NCBI GenBank assembly: GCA_015039365.1
Contig: WION01000529.1
Coordinates: forward strand, 1 to 36,600
Reading direction: 5' to 3'
DNA from: Amanita rubescens
Lineage: Eukaryota > Basidiomycota > Agaricomycetes > Agaricales > Amanitaceae
DNA length: 36,600 nucleotides
Part shown: piece after piece, positions 1 to 10,296 of the stretch
Numbering within the stretch: position 1 is the stretch's first letter
Layout: each line of letters begins with the position of its first letter
Notes under the pieces: generated by a model
Told to the model about the DNA's origin: nothing
What the model saw: only the letters and a program-made list of their open reading frames with translations
Database searches by the model: none
Translations under genes and position numbers: made by a program

Positions 1-339
1 GGAGACGGCGGAAGTGGGGCCGGCGCATATGGTTCAATGGCGCTCGGGCACAAGGTGGTGTCTGTTCCGGCTGAAGGCAACGATGGCACAGCCTGGTTAC
101 CGATTTCGGAAAGGTCAACGTAGCCTAGCAGTAGTGGCTAAATGGGAATCCGAAAAAATAAAGGAGGCACACTCACCCGAGAAGTTGTTGGATCTCAAGT
201 CGAGACACGACGGTCTTTCGACCTCGTGTTGGCTTATTGACAAGCCCTCGTCTGTAAGAATATCGGGGTCGGGGACGCTTCCTTGGTTGTGCACGGGGCA
301 AAACCCTTCATTGCAGGTAGCACACGTGTCGCTTTCCAT
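1..339 (-). CDS. Small zinc-finger protein (ZF copy 0), 3' end cut by window
   Basis: Partial gene. Exon 1 (339-177) begins at ATG 339 and carries CATCNEGFCPVH, a C-x2-C-x4-C-x2-H motif shared in variant form by every ZF copy here and probably metal-binding. A GTGAGT donor follows. Exon 2 starts at 124 after a CTAG acceptor and keeps phase; it is Pro/Ser/Thr-rich linker and runs off the window. The C2H2 and C2HC fingers seen in the paralogs would lie outside. An upstream in-frame stretch resembling the paralog at 35,954 (LTSPIRAM) leaves the true start open. The linker is much shorter than in that paralog. Function is unknown; a nuclear DNA- or RNA-binding role is only inferred from the fingers of the paralogs. 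Confidence 0.6.
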
Positions 340-479
340 GGCGCGTATTGGACTAGTAAGGACGGGTGAGTATATCAGAAGTTATCCGGCTGACAGGGCC
401 TAGGCGATGTCTGCTAGGTGAAGTACGGCTTTTATACGTCTGACGATCATAGAATGTATACTGCTGTTGAATGGCGTGT

Positions 480-720
480 GGATTTGAAGAATATGATTGC
501 ATTATACGCACCGCCATGTTCAATGACGGAACCTTCTTTGCGTTACAAGCACCGCCATCGTTCATGCGTTCACGAAACGCTGCATTAGAAACGCCACCAT
601 TGATGGAGTATTTTTGTTATGGCAAGCATCGCCACCATTCCTGGAACATTACTTTGCAAGCGCCAACTCCTTTCGTGGAGGATTGTATTACAAGCACTGC
701 CCCGGTACATCTCGTACAGG
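480..720 (-). promoter_or_regulatory. Repeated GGCGGTGCTTGTAA-like motif upstream of ZF copy 0
   Basis: On the minus strand, about six imperfect copies of TGGCGGTGCTTGTAA recur every 30-45 nt (plus-strand cores near 513, 547, 592, 624, 655 and 692). They lie 140-380 nt upstream of the ZF start. The equivalent block exists upstream of ZF copy 2 (10,415-10,560). The arrangement fits clustered regulatory sites or a decayed minisatellite. ZF copies 1, 3 and 4 lack it. Confidence 0.4.
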
Positions 721-789
721 ACCACGAGATATTGCAGCACCTAATCCTAGCGAGACCAAACAAAGCAATGAGACGACTGTTCGATGACT

Positions 790-1730
790 CGATATGTCAC
801 GCCTCGAGTAATCACGATATAGCTTTCCAAGTGTCTTTAAAAGTTCGCGTTTACCACTCCAATCAGCAATCTGACGTCAGACCTTGTCTGAAACTTGTAT
901 TGATGCTTAGAGAGCTAATTTAATTCCCCTCCTAGGCTTCTATTCGTGTCAGGTGGTACATCGCCTTCTGGATGCTCGTGTTCAGCCAATCAGGATTAGG
1001 AAGGTGAAAATTGATTGTGCGCGGGGATCGCGGAGGCAAGCACTTTGGTACCCATGGCCTACCTGAGATAGTAAGAGCGCAATAAAGGAATTTGCACGCT
1101 CACAAAAGTAGCAAGATGCCGGATCAGTGTGAGTATGTTGGGTATGATGGAACTAATGTGAGCGTCTACCTTGTGGAACGGTAAACCAACGCGGGTCAGG
1201 CCCTGATCGGACAAAGTGGGTTTGTATGGACATCAGACTCGAGGCGTCCGAAATGTTCCACCGCCTGTCACGTACAGCCACACCTCTGCAACTGAGTATT
1301 GAGTGAGTTTGTGGGGGTCCTAGAACAATACCGGAGTCAAGAAAACAAAGGAACTGATCAAACACGTCTTCGCTCGGCTTAAGCAGCCCGTTTCTCATGT
1401 CCGAAACCATGCAGTGCCAACTTTCAAAACTATTAGCAGTCAAAAAGTTAGACAAATAGAAGATATCTACTCTGCGCTAAGCTTCAGAGAAATGTATTGC
1501 ATAGGTTAAAGGAAAGTTTCGGCAGCTCTTTTATATTTCAAAGCGTGATGATTTCCCCACTTTCACGGCGTGCCTCAGAAACAGAAAGTGTGAATTTTGA
1601 CGAGACCTCCTCCGGCGGAGTCGTTCGGGGAACAAAGGCGGAGGGGAGGACAGCCAGCGCAGTCGGACAAATTCGAGCCTCGGGCCAGATGCCAAGCTTG
1701 ACGTTCGGCGCCGCACAATGCGTTTACGTG
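790..1730. other. Stretch without a recognisable gene
   Basis: A 100-codon open frame on the minus strand (1455-1153) and a few shorter ones occur here, but none resembles a known family or any other part of the window. Nothing can be assigned. Cassette homology stops near 790 and resumes near 1730. Confidence 0.5.
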
Positions 1731-1882
1731 CCATTGCATTGTGATTGTAGTACCCCTTCGAAACCTGCAGGACAAGGTTTACCTGTGTAACAATCCAAGA
1801 CGGCGAGAGACACATGGCCAGTATGCCGAAGTTAGTTTCTTTTAATAATATGAATTGCATAAATTGATACTACACATCAACG

Positions 1883-2379
1883 TTACGGCCTCCCGGTGGA
1901 ATTCACCATCCCCACCTTGGGTATCGGAGATCTCCATATCTTAAGGTCTGGCTCGAGGAACTCTTCAACTTCTTCAATATCAAACGGCAGTCGACTCGGG
2001 GGATCTCTCGACTTCAGAACCGTTTCCCCATCCTTGCCATAGGCCTGGTCAATAATAAGTACCCAACGACATTTAGAGTCTTTCCCGCCCTCTTGATATT
2101 TGACTAGAGAGAAGCTATCGCTCGTCAGGTCGCACCACTCGCAGACAACATGCATCAGTGCCGTCTCGTTTTCAGGATAATCCAAAGGGTTTAAGCCAGC
2201 CTCTTTAAAAATTGCTTGGGGGCTAAGGGCATAGCCTTTGACCCAATGCGCCTGACAGCACCGAGCTTATTTTAACAAATTGGTAAAGCTACGAGTGGAC
2301 TTACGTTCTCTTCTCTCCACTTCCTCCGCATTGATTCCTTGGACTCATCTACATGCGACTGAGGTCCTTTATCTGACAT
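1883..2379 (-). CDS. Uncharacterised protein Y, copy 1 (147 aa, two exons)
   Basis: Exon 1 (2379-2305, 25 codons) starts MSDKGPQSH and ends WREEN at a GTAAGT donor. Exon 2 (2251-1883) begins after a CTGTCAG acceptor with AHWVKGYAL and stops at 1883. Homologous ORFs at 7543-8042 and 10,842-11,394 have the same two exons, the same phase-0 junction and conserved blocks VLIIDQAYGKDGE and SRDPPSRLPFDI. Against copy 2 this copy lacks two codons in the FAKYPEG region; the indel is a multiple of three, which suggests the frame has been under selection. No signal peptide, membrane segment or known domain is visible. It may be a small independent gene or the last part of a longer gene whose upstream exons have decayed. 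Function unknown. Confidence 0.6.
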
Positions 2380-2439
2380 TACTAGTATTCGCTTTAGCCG
2401 AAATCTTGCTTGTGACTGTCAGTGGATTTTCCGTGATGG

Positions 2440-3650
2440 CATACAATGCTATTCACCTTTGTGACGACGAAATGAGATGCAAAGCCGGGCCTGTTGGTAG
2501 AGTAGTCCCCGTTTTTATGGCGATCGTCAAGTGGTGGACAATAACAACATACCAATGCTTACATAATTCGGATCTTGAGAACGAAAGGCAATGGGCATTG
2601 ACATCGGTGCATTTTGGCAGACCTTTCTGGTCATTTGGTTCCAAACTACGAGAATCTCGCGCTAGTCGTGCATCCCGCCTCTCGAGACTATCCTTGCACA
2701 CAGCGCGGAGCTCCTTAAACACCTATTCTGGATATCGCCTGTATTTGCAAATGGTAAACCTGTATGCGGACAGGGGTCTGGGCATTGGGTTAGTTTTTGA
2801 GGAGGGAAAAGATGTGCGCAGCATGAGTGGCTTCGCCGAGGAAGGTGAAGGAGGGCAGTATACGCGCTGGCAAACAGTTTGAAGCCGCCATATACGGACG
2901 AGACAGTCCGAGCATGAGGCGGTCGCCATAAACTCTTGAACCGTCGGCTTCCAAACAGTCTGGCGGAAGTGATGGGTCTTCTACGATGACTGGATCGTTG
3001 AAGTCATGAGCAGCTTTGAAAGAGGCGTAGGCTGGGAACCGTTCTGGTGCAGGGTCGGACGGCAGAGGATCAGCATTTTGTTCAGGTAGTTGCTGTGAAG
3101 GCTGTTCGCTGGATTGGGGATCGGAAGGATCTGTGTATGGATGCAGGGCCGGCAGAGGACTGTTGAGTGTACAGTTCGGCGCTTTCAGCACTCTTGCCTT
3201 ATCTATCTCCGCCTGTCTACGCTCCGCACCGTTCAGTAATGATGCAAACACCTGCGCGCGTGCAGCGTCAACGCTTTCAGGCTTCCGTTTCGTACAGCTT
3301 ATCGCTAGCCCTTGCTGTGCACTTGAGAAAGTATTTATGAACGGTCGTGGGGAAGGTGGTTCCCACTTCCCAGAAGCATCGCCTGCCTGGAACTTAATAA
3401 CAATGTTGGCCTTGATACTTCTTTATTTGAGATCGAAAAATAGACAGGACTCGGAAGCCACGAGACATGCGGCATGCCCACGACATGTAAACCTGTGGCA
3501 TCGTAGCCTTCTAGATCTGACGGTCCATGCTGCATATGGCACTTCGGGAACGTCAATCGATGTACGTGTGCTATCATAGTATCTAGATGTAAACCATCTG
3601 AATTATTGGCAAACAAATATTGCAATTGAGGGTACTGGGAGGCTTGTATC
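2440..3650 (-). pseudogene. Degenerate upstream part of Y region, copy 1
   Basis: Short blocks conserved in translation across cassette copies occur on the minus strand: a block containing CTARASDKLYETEA (about 3350-3280), AERRQAEIDKAR (about 3230), SQQLPEQNADPL (about 3085) and FNDPVIVEDPSLPP (about 2995). ELRAVCKDSLERR lies near 2710. They do not join into one frame here. A short deletion after ETEA shifts the frame, and a stop (TAG) precedes VFKELRAVCK, where copy 3 reads through with CAACIDEFRAQCK. This may be the 5' part of the Y gene or a separate decayed gene. Confidence 0.45.
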
Positions 3651-3773
3651 AATGTCAAGCCAATGTGATTTGCAAGTTATTCTACAAGTAGTAAACATCT
3701 CATAAGGGTGTATTGAATTGAGGGATTAGGTGAGATCAGGAGAGCGGACAACCAAAGGTGTTGCAATATAGAT

Positions 3774-4187
3774 TTAATTATTTTTTGGCTTGTATTTGCA
3801 CCTAGTATTATGACGTTTGGCGGTTGTTGGCGCTGATGCTTCGTATATGCATCCAAAAGCGCTATACGCGCATTTGTAAGGCCGAAGATTCAGGTGAGAA
3901 TTGAGGTGATCTACATGTTTCCATGTCAGCTGGGTGAAATATGTTATCAGTGAAAAGTACAAACACTCGCGATTATGCAGAGACGTGAAGACGGCAGAAC
4001 ATCCAGGAAATGGGCAGGGGTGCTTCCCTGGTTTCTTCCGCCTTCTATTCGACGCCAAGCGCATCAAAGGCAATCCTGTGAGATGGTTGAGACAAGACCC
4101 GGTATCACAGGTGCACATGTAGTCCTCGCTGCTATGACGACCGGTAAGCATAGAGGCGGAGCATAGTGCGACCACATACGATTTCAT
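3774..4187 (-). CDS. Compact zinc-finger protein (ZF copy 1), linker deleted
   Basis: Two exons, 4187-3965 and 3910-3774, separated by a 54-nt intron whose position is shared by all ZF copies (it splits the C2H2 finger). The N-terminal motif CTCDTGSCLNH is followed after a few residues by RLASNRRRKKPGKH and the fingers: CPFPGC...HNRE joined to YHLNSH gives C-x4-C-x12-H-x3-H, then C-x6-C-x12-H-x4-C. Copies 2-4 have over 100 residues of Pro/Ser/Thr-rich linker between the N-terminal motif and the basic stretch. Here it is missing, yet the frame is intact from start to stop, giving about 119 aa. The start is either ATG 4187 or the internal ATG 4118. It could be a functional mini-version or an internally deleted relic that happens to stay open. 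Confidence 0.6.
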   Translation of the reverse strand: MKSYVVALCSASMLTGRHSSEDYMCTCDTGSCLNHLTGLPLMRLASNRRRKKPGKHPCPFPGCSAVFTSLHNRECLYFSLITYFTQLTWKHVDHLNSHLNLRPYKCAYSAFGCIYEASAPTTAKRHNTRCKYKPKNN

Positions 4188-4289
4188 AGTTGAAGAAGTC
4201 ATCTGGCTGGTAGGGCTAAGGCGATGTATGCTAGGTAAAGTAGGCGTCTGACGATCATAGGGTGCATACTGCTCCTGATTCATTGCAGT

Positions 4290-4800
4290 TGAGTTTCCGA
4301 TTTGCTGGTACTAGTCATTAGCAGTGGAACAGTTTTGGCCGAATAAGTTCACACCTCAGAATCGAGAATTTGTCGTGACTGAAGGGGTGGTTCCTCTTTG
4401 TTAGCTTGGGTAACACAAATCTCCATCGTCTGAGCGTGGTGAGCGATGAATAGTCAAATGGGTCGAAGCCGAGGTATAAAATTTCCTACCTTATTTCTTT
4501 TCACGGATAAGTTATCGACCACGTTACCCTCCACTGGGGAGAAGTCCTTAGTCTCGACAGTTGTGTCAAATTCATTCCCTTCCAAGTAAGGAGGATGATG
4601 TGTGATTTTGTCTAGGCGGTCATCCGTCACCGACAGTCGGGTCGAAAGTTCTCTGCCACGGGGCTGTAATGATAGGAGGACATCGGTATCAGGAAGCTAA
4701 TATGAATTGCAAAATATTAGTAAAGAATTGCCGAAGGAACAACTTTGGTCCTGCGCACCGTAGTACTGGACGTTGACAGGGACAAAGGTCCGTCCTGCAA
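4290..4800. other. Intergenic, nothing recognised
   Basis: This lies between ZF copy 1 and the 3' end of the kinase. Only short open frames are seen and no cassette homology is obvious. It should hold the kinase 3' UTR and the ZF copy 1 promoter. The GGCGGTGC repeat of copies 0 and 2 is absent. Confidence 0.5.
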
Positions 4801-4807
4801 CATCCCG

Positions 4808-6210
4808 TCATTTCGGGGCACTGGTTGGGGGAGACACACATTGAGAAATACCCACCATCTGTTCCGCGATGTCTTTCATCCCTGGTCGTTTCAGTGGTTC
4901 CGTCGCCCAGCAATGCTGAATCAACTCCCATGCCCCTTCACTCAAAGATGGATTATCTTGTCGAGGTGGACGTTTACCTCGAGAGACAAGGGTCACAATC
5001 TGTATCTCTGGTCTACCGGCAAAGGGTATGCTATCGTAATGGATCTAGGCAATTCAGAAACAATATCAGCATGTTTTCGCGACGCACTTCATAATAGATA
5101 CATCCAAATGCGTAGACATCTGTCATTTGCGTTCTTGACGGATCTTCAGCTGACGGGTCATCGGCATCGTCGGGGCATCCGAATAACTCTGGGGCTGCAA
5201 AGTTGAGATGTTTTGCTCCAGATTGGGTGTTGGTAGCATCCGAGAGTCTGGTCAATCCGAAATCCGCGATTTGAACGTGAAGATCAGCATCCAAGAGGAC
5301 ATTCTCCTGAAAAGAAAGGTTAGCATTCAACAACATGTGTTTTAGGTAGCGTACCCCACGTAGGTCACCATGAACCACACCTTCCGAATGAATGTACTCC
5401 ATGCCTTGGGCCACTTCTAGCATCTTTCTCGAGAGTGAGCATCAGTGAATAGCCAAAGGAAGAAAAAAACATACGCGTTCTGTTATTTGGGCTATCGATG
5501 GATTTGTGTTCGTCCGCCATTGAGCTAGAGTCCCATTCTTCATATATGGCGAGACGAGGAAGGCCATTCCACCTTCCTCTTCATGGATTCCTAAGAATGG
5601 TAACACGAAGTTGTGCTCAAGGGATCCCCACATTAATGCCTCTCGACAAAAGGCCTATTGGAAGGAGAATAAAAAACGACGACTCAAGAATAGATATTGA
5701 AAATTTACAAGGTTGTTAGCATCATTTTTATATAGCACTTTTAACGCAACGCCTGCGCCACAAAGTTCGCCCTTAAAAACATTGCCGTAACCACCGCGAC
5801 CTATGTAGTCACGCTTGTCCGGCATGCTGACTCCAGTTACGATGAAGGACCGTGGCACGACGGGCGTCTTTGATATGATTTTAAACATGAGGCGTCTAGC
5901 TCGCCGATTGAAGTTTATGGTTGCATCCGAACTTGATAGGTAACGATGACGAAGTACATATAGTGCGAATTCCAAGAGATTCATTACGTCCGAGACCCGT
6001 CTTAGCTTTTCCGCAACGCTGATGTAGTCATCCCTGGATAACAATTTGCGCAGAAGATCGATAGTTGCGACAGACATGATGACAGGCACGGGCTGCTGGC
6101 ATTTAAGTAGAGTGCATGTACCGCTTCGCAACGTTGCGTACCTTCAAATTGTTATCAAGAATAGATAGCAACGATGAAAGAGCATGGCCGCCCGGATCAA
6201 GCGGCATCAT
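4808..6210 (-). CDS. Protein kinase, TKL-like mushroom family, intact (386 aa)
   Basis: Six phase-consistent exons: 6210-6142, 6095-5709, 5654-5475, 5423-5355, 5306-5088 and 5044-4808. All kinase landmarks are present: Gly-rich loop GRGGYG (about residue 122), catalytic Lys in GVALKVL (142), HGDLRGEN with catalytic Asp 232, DFG at 250, AAPELFG (APE equivalent), the DVYAFGCIYYE helix and a C-lobe ending with CWATEPLKRPGM. HGD in place of HRD is usual in this Agaricomycete family. The N-terminal 110 residues are helical and lack a signal peptide or membrane segment. Predicted Ser/Thr or dual-specificity kinase; substrate unknown. The start ATG 6210 was chosen because it gives a clean first exon; a more distant first exon cannot be excluded. 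It sits between two cassette copies on the same strand but shares no repeat with them. Confidence 0.85.
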
Positions 6211-6239
6211 GTTGTTTGGAGACGTTCAGAATGCCCCAG

Positions 6240-7430
6240 CGAGCTGCTCCAATTTGGCTTGACGAAGTCGGATTCTAAGACTGCTCCAGGGGCTAAAGCA
6301 ACTCTGACGAACAGCTTCGGCGGCTAAACGTGTGAATGTTGTCGAGACAAGGCAGTGACCTCGGCTGTTAGAGTACTCACGGTTGCCATACTGGTGCTAT
6401 TTGTAGTAATTCTGCCTTTCCAGGCTGATATCAGCCTCCCTGCTGATGGTGGTAGACCAGTGAATGACTTTGACCATATCCCGAGGCTCGTTGACGCGGA
6501 GTGACGTCACACTTGCCACGTTTCGCGTTGATGGCCCAGTCCAAAAACTACCGCGCCTAGGCTGGCTGCGTCAACACCTCTCATTATGCTCCTTGACCCA
6601 TCTCCCTCCACCAAAACTAGCGTGTCCATACTCAAAAAGAAGGAAAACGCTTTTCAACACGCACGGCTCTTTGTATTTGAACGATGCGTAGGACTCGGAC
6701 GGATTCGTAATTCATCATGAGGACTCTTTACCATCGTTGGGGCTACTGTGTGGTAACTAACAATTGGCGTGCAAGGTTGAGCACTCGGCTGATCTGTCCG
6801 TTGAACCTTGAACCAGATTGGTTTATCACATGCGGAATGCCAACGTATCGTATCGGTTGCGAATACGCATGGCCTGGTACCACACCTCTTCCCAACTGGA
6901 CTCAAAGCATGCCCATCCCTCACTTCCAACTCACTTTCCCTCACGGCCTGTACCACGAGGTTACGGTCATCCTCGACCGGCTGGGACGACGTAATGACGA
7001 GGACCTGCACAACCCACACTCTGATGGTTCTCTTAAAGTACCACAGGAGTCGATAACCTCCGCATCAATGCAACAGGCACATTCCCCTATCCTCTAAAAT
7101 TCCTTCCTCGCCCTGTCACAGAACAATTCCGGTACTATGAATTTTTCTTCTCATTTCGTCATGCCTGTATTCATTATTTTTGCGTTCAAGCACGGCGAGA
7201 CCCTTAAGTCCGTTAATGGTCCTGACACTCTTAAGATTTGACGCTGGCACTGGCGATGTGGCGACCGGCGGGTCTCTGGCGGGGTTGATGACCGGGACGC
7301 GAAGAGTAACGTCGTCGTATTGATTTAGATATTTTGGAACAGTTACCAGGAAGGTTCTGGATGGCAGCGAGAGGTTGACGACTAGCGCCAGCGAAGTTAG
7401 GAGCAATGCAGGCGATGACAGCGTGCATTG
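6240..7430. other. Stretch without a recognisable gene
   Basis: Overlapping open frames of 75-126 codons occur on both strands between 6654 and 7460, none resembling a known family. The high density of open frames on both strands of 6700-7090 makes any single one untrustworthy. The kinase promoter should lie in 6211-6450. Confidence 0.45.
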
Positions 7431-7542
7431 TGTGTAACAATCCAAGACGGGGAGAGACACAACGTCTGGTCATTATGTTCCGAATTCGTTTCATAGAATA
7501 AACATGAATTTGAATTGCATAAATTTATACTACACATCAACG

Positions 7543-8042
7543 TTACGGCCTCCCAACGGAACTCCCCATTCTCACTTTGGGCATCGCAGATCTCCATATC
7601 TTAAGGTCTGGCTCGAGGAACTCTTGAACTTCTCCAATATCAAACGGGAGTCGACTCGGGGGATCTCTCGACTTCAGAACCATTTCCCCATCCTTGCCAT
7701 ATGCCTGGTCAATAATAAGTACCCAACGATATTTAGAGTCTTTCCTGCCCTCTGGATATTTTGCAAAGACTAGAGAGAAGTTATCGCTCGCCATGTCGCA
7801 CCACCCGCAGACAATATTCATAAGTCCCGTCTCGCGTTCGGGATAATCTGAAGGATCAAATCCAAGCTCTTTATAAACTGCTTGGGGGCTAAGAGCATAG
7901 CCTTTGACCCAATGCGCCTGGACAGCACCGAACTTGTTTTAACACAAATTGGTAAAGCTACGGATGGACTTACGTTTTCTTCTCTCCACTCTTCCCACAT
8001 CGATTGCTCGTCTACATGCGACTGAGGTTCTTGATCTGACAT
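7543..8042 (-). CDS. Uncharacterised protein Y, copy 2 (147 aa, two exons)
   Basis: Exon 1 (8042-7974, 23 codons) begins MSDQEPQSHVDEQSM and ends WREEN at GTAAGT. Exon 2 (7917-7543) begins AHWVKGYAL after a CTGTCCAG acceptor. Relative to copy 1 there is an extra C just before the acceptor, but it is intronic, so the frame is unharmed. The blocks VFAKYPEGRKDSKYRW, VLIIDQAYGKDGE and KSRDPPSRLPFDI are conserved with copies 1 and 3. The length equals copy 1 although exon 1 is two codons shorter, the difference being compensated in exon 2. No known domain is recognised. Confidence 0.6.
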
Positions 8043-8329
8043 TACTAGTATTGGCTTTCGCTGAAATCTTAAGTTTGTGCATTTTCCGCGATGACATACA
8101 AAGATGCAGAGCAGGGCCTGTTGGTAGAGTAATCCCCGTTTTTGTGGTTGTCAAATGGTGGACCAATGCTTACATAATTCGGATCTTGATAGCGTATTTT
8201 CTTCTCCCCTCCAATTGTTTTGGCAGACCTTTCTGGTCATTTAGTTCCAAACATCTCGCGCTGGTCGTGCATCCCGCCTCTCGAGGCTATCTTTGCACAC
8301 AGCGCGGAACTCCTTAAACGCCTATTCTG

Positions 8330-9240
8330 GATATCACCCGTATTTGCAAATGGTAAACCTGTATGCGGACGGGGGTCTGGGCATTGGATTAGTTTTTGAG
8401 GAGGGAAAATATGCGCGTAGCATGGGTGGCTTCGCCGAGGAAGGTGAAGGAGGGTAGTATACGCGCTGGCAAACAATTTGAAGCCGCCATATATGGACGA
8501 GACAGTCCGAGCATGAGGCAATCGCCATGATAAACTCTTGAACCTTGGGTTCTAAACCGCCTGAAGGAAGTGATGGGTCTTCTACGATGACTGGATCGTT
8601 GGAGTCATGAGCTGCTTCGAAAGAGGCGTAGGCTAGGAACCTTTCTGGTACCAGGTCGAACAGCAGAGGATCAGCATTTTGTTCAGGTAGTTGCTGTGAA
8701 GGCCGTTCGCTGGGTTAGAATTTGTGTTGGGAAGATCTATCGGAAACAAAAGGGGACGTAGGAAGGGTATGAATGTAGCAGGGTAGGCAGAGGACTGTTG
8801 AGTGTACAGCGTTCAGCTGCGTCGTGCCCCGACTCCGCCTTATCTTATCTATCTCCGCCTGTCCACGCTCCGCTCGCATATCTCCGACCGTTCACCTGCG
8901 CGCGCTGCGTCAATGCTTTCAGATGAACTGAGGCTTCCGTTTCGTACAGCTTATCGCTAGCCCTTGCTGTGCACTTGGAAAAGTATTTGTGAACGGCTGT
9001 GGGTAAGGTGGTTCCCAGAAGCATCTATACTTCTTTATTTGAGATCGCAAAATAGACAGGACTCGGAAGCCATGAGGCATGCCACAGCATGTAAACCTGT
9101 GGTATCACAGCCTTCTAGATCTAACGAAGCATATGGCGCTTTGGGAACGTCAATCGATGTACGTACGTACGCTATCCGGATGTAAGCCATTCAAGTTCTT
9201 CGCAGACAAATATTGCAATTGCGAGGGTAACGTTGGAAAA
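8330..9240 (-). pseudogene. Degenerate upstream part of Y region, copy 2
   Basis: Aligns with 2440-3650 and 11,430-12,560. The minus strand has an open block starting MLLGTTLPTAVHK and running through CTARASDKLYETEASVHLK (about 9025-8900), and another with SERPSQQLPEQNADPL and SNDPVIVEDPSLPS (about 8710-8560). Near 8340-8300, stops interrupt the region that is open in copy 3. A block IDVPKAPYASLDLEG (about 9155-9110) is shared with 31,860-31,915. The exon structure could not be resolved, and this copy is probably broken. Confidence 0.4.
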
Positions 9241-9365
9241 CTATAGTGTACCCACTGGGAGACTTGTATCAACGTCAAGCCAATGGATTTGCGAGTTATA
9301 GTAAACATCTCATTAGATGTATTGAGTTAGAATGCTATAACCCTAGACAAGGGTTCAAACGTTCA

Positions 9366-10296
9366 CTATTTTCTCCTCGCGCGTGCCGTGCGAAAGCGCC
9401 GACAATTTTTCAAACCGGTGTAATTGTTTTCCGGCTTGTATTCGCATGTAGCATTATGACGTTTGACAGTTCTTGGCGCTGATGCTTCGTATATGCATCC
9501 AAAATCCTTGTACGCGCATTTGTATGGCTGAAAATTCAGGTGAGCGTTCATATGATCTACAAGTTCCCATGTCAGCCGGGGTGAAATATGTTATCAAAAA
9601 AAATACAAACACTCGCGATTATGCGGCGGCGTGAAGTCAGTAGAACATCCTGGAAGGGGGCAGAGGCACCCCTCCTGTTTATTCCGCCTTCCATTCGGCG
9701 CCATGAGCGTCAAAGTGTTTCCGAGGGAATTTATTCCCGGGCCATACGTAGTCTCCGAGTGCGTCAGCGGTGGAAGTGAGACAGTAGCACTGGGGCACAC
9801 GACGGCGTCCGTGCTTGCCAAGTTCAACGACGGCGGGAGATCGCTGCGGAAAAATCCAGTATCAAGAGTTTGATAAGGTAGCTGAGCCGGCGATGCATTG
9901 CCTAGATCAGGATTTAAAGCCATCGTCAAATATTTCGTGAGAACCCACTAGGTAGACTATAAATGGATCGAGGAGGATTCTGGCCAAGTGGTGGATCAGG
10001 GTTGGGGAGATATGAAGCCTCGCTTTCCGCTAATGTGCAGTATCCATAGTCTATTGATAGAAAACTAAGTAGGAATGCAGAAAAATAGAGGAGACATACA
10101 GACCGAAGGAGTGGTTAGACTCCCAGTCAACATGTGACTTTCCATCATCCGGAATCGATGGCACATCCCCCGTAAGAAGAGCTAAATTATCTTCGGCAGG
10201 GAAAGGTATTCCTGTGGAATGCATGAAACAAATCTCAGTATCACAGGTGCAGTCCACGCCGCTATGGCGATGGGTAAGCGTAGAGAGGCGGAGCAT
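9366..10296 (-). CDS. Zinc-finger protein (ZF copy 2), stop codon lost, extra putative intron
   Basis: Four exons fit in phase: 10,296-10,104; 10,050-9949; 9901-9611; 9556-9366. The N-terminal motif is CTCDTEICFMH. The linker contains YLPNPDPPLGQ, then a short basic stretch leads to CPLPGCSTDF...HNRE joined to YHMNAH (C2H2) and a C-x6-C-x12-H-x4-C finger ending KRHNATC. The frame closes only if 9948-9902 (GTGGGT...TCTAG, 47 nt) is an intron; the paralog at 35,076 has exon there. The usual TAA after the final KPENN has become TAC (9422-9420), adding about 18 residues to the stop at 9366. A longer N-terminus from ATG 10,356 is possible. Same-strand Y lies downstream. Confidence 0.6.
9902..9948 (-). 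other. Putative extra intron in ZF copy 2 (47 nt)
   Basis: Begins GTGGGT, ends CTGATCTAG; the CTGAT close to the end fits a branch-site consensus. Removal keeps the frame between two blocks conserved with ZF copies 3 and 4. Unspliced, the upstream frame meets TGA within the interval. Confidence 0.55.

Larger units (their letters stand above)
1..790 (-). repeat. Cassette copy 0 (promoter and 5' part of ZF gene)
   Basis: Left-edge copy of the ZF+Y cassette. Bases 1-400 match 35,400-36,000. Bases 480-790 match 10,390-10,665, which is the sequence upstream of the ZF gene in cassette copy 2. The Y gene of this copy, if present, lies outside the window. Compared with the copy at 35,076-35,954, the middle of the ZF second exon has a deletion of over 200 bp that keeps the frame. 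Confidence 0.75.
1730..4290 (-). repeat. Cassette copy 1 (ZF + Y)
   Basis: Minus-strand order is ZF (4187-3774), degenerate upstream Y sequence (about 3650-2440), then the Y C-terminal exons (2379-1883) and a conserved 3' flank down to about 1730 (TGTAACAATCCAAGA near 1787). Long stretches align with 7,430-10,300 and 10,716-12,660. Local identity is high, but many short indels separate the copies. Confidence 0.8.

Noticed and set aside
480..720. CRISPR-like array
   Set aside because: Repeats are short and imperfect, and the host is clearly eukaryotic.
471..923. 150-codon plus-strand open frame
   Set aside because: It runs through the promoter repeat block; the homologous copy near 10,400 gives only an 81-codon frame of different sequence.
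2280..2882. 200-codon plus-strand open frame with a hydrophobic start
   Set aside because: It is antisense to the Y region. The matching plus-strand frames in the other cassette copies are interrupted, so the frame is not conserved.
7917..7973. Apparent frameshift (extra C) in Y copy 2
   Set aside because: The extra base falls just before the CAG acceptor and is intronic. The exon joins in phase.
9145..9185. Run of TACG/ACGT repeats
   Set aside because: Only a short local expansion relative to copies 1 and 5, a microsatellite without evident function.
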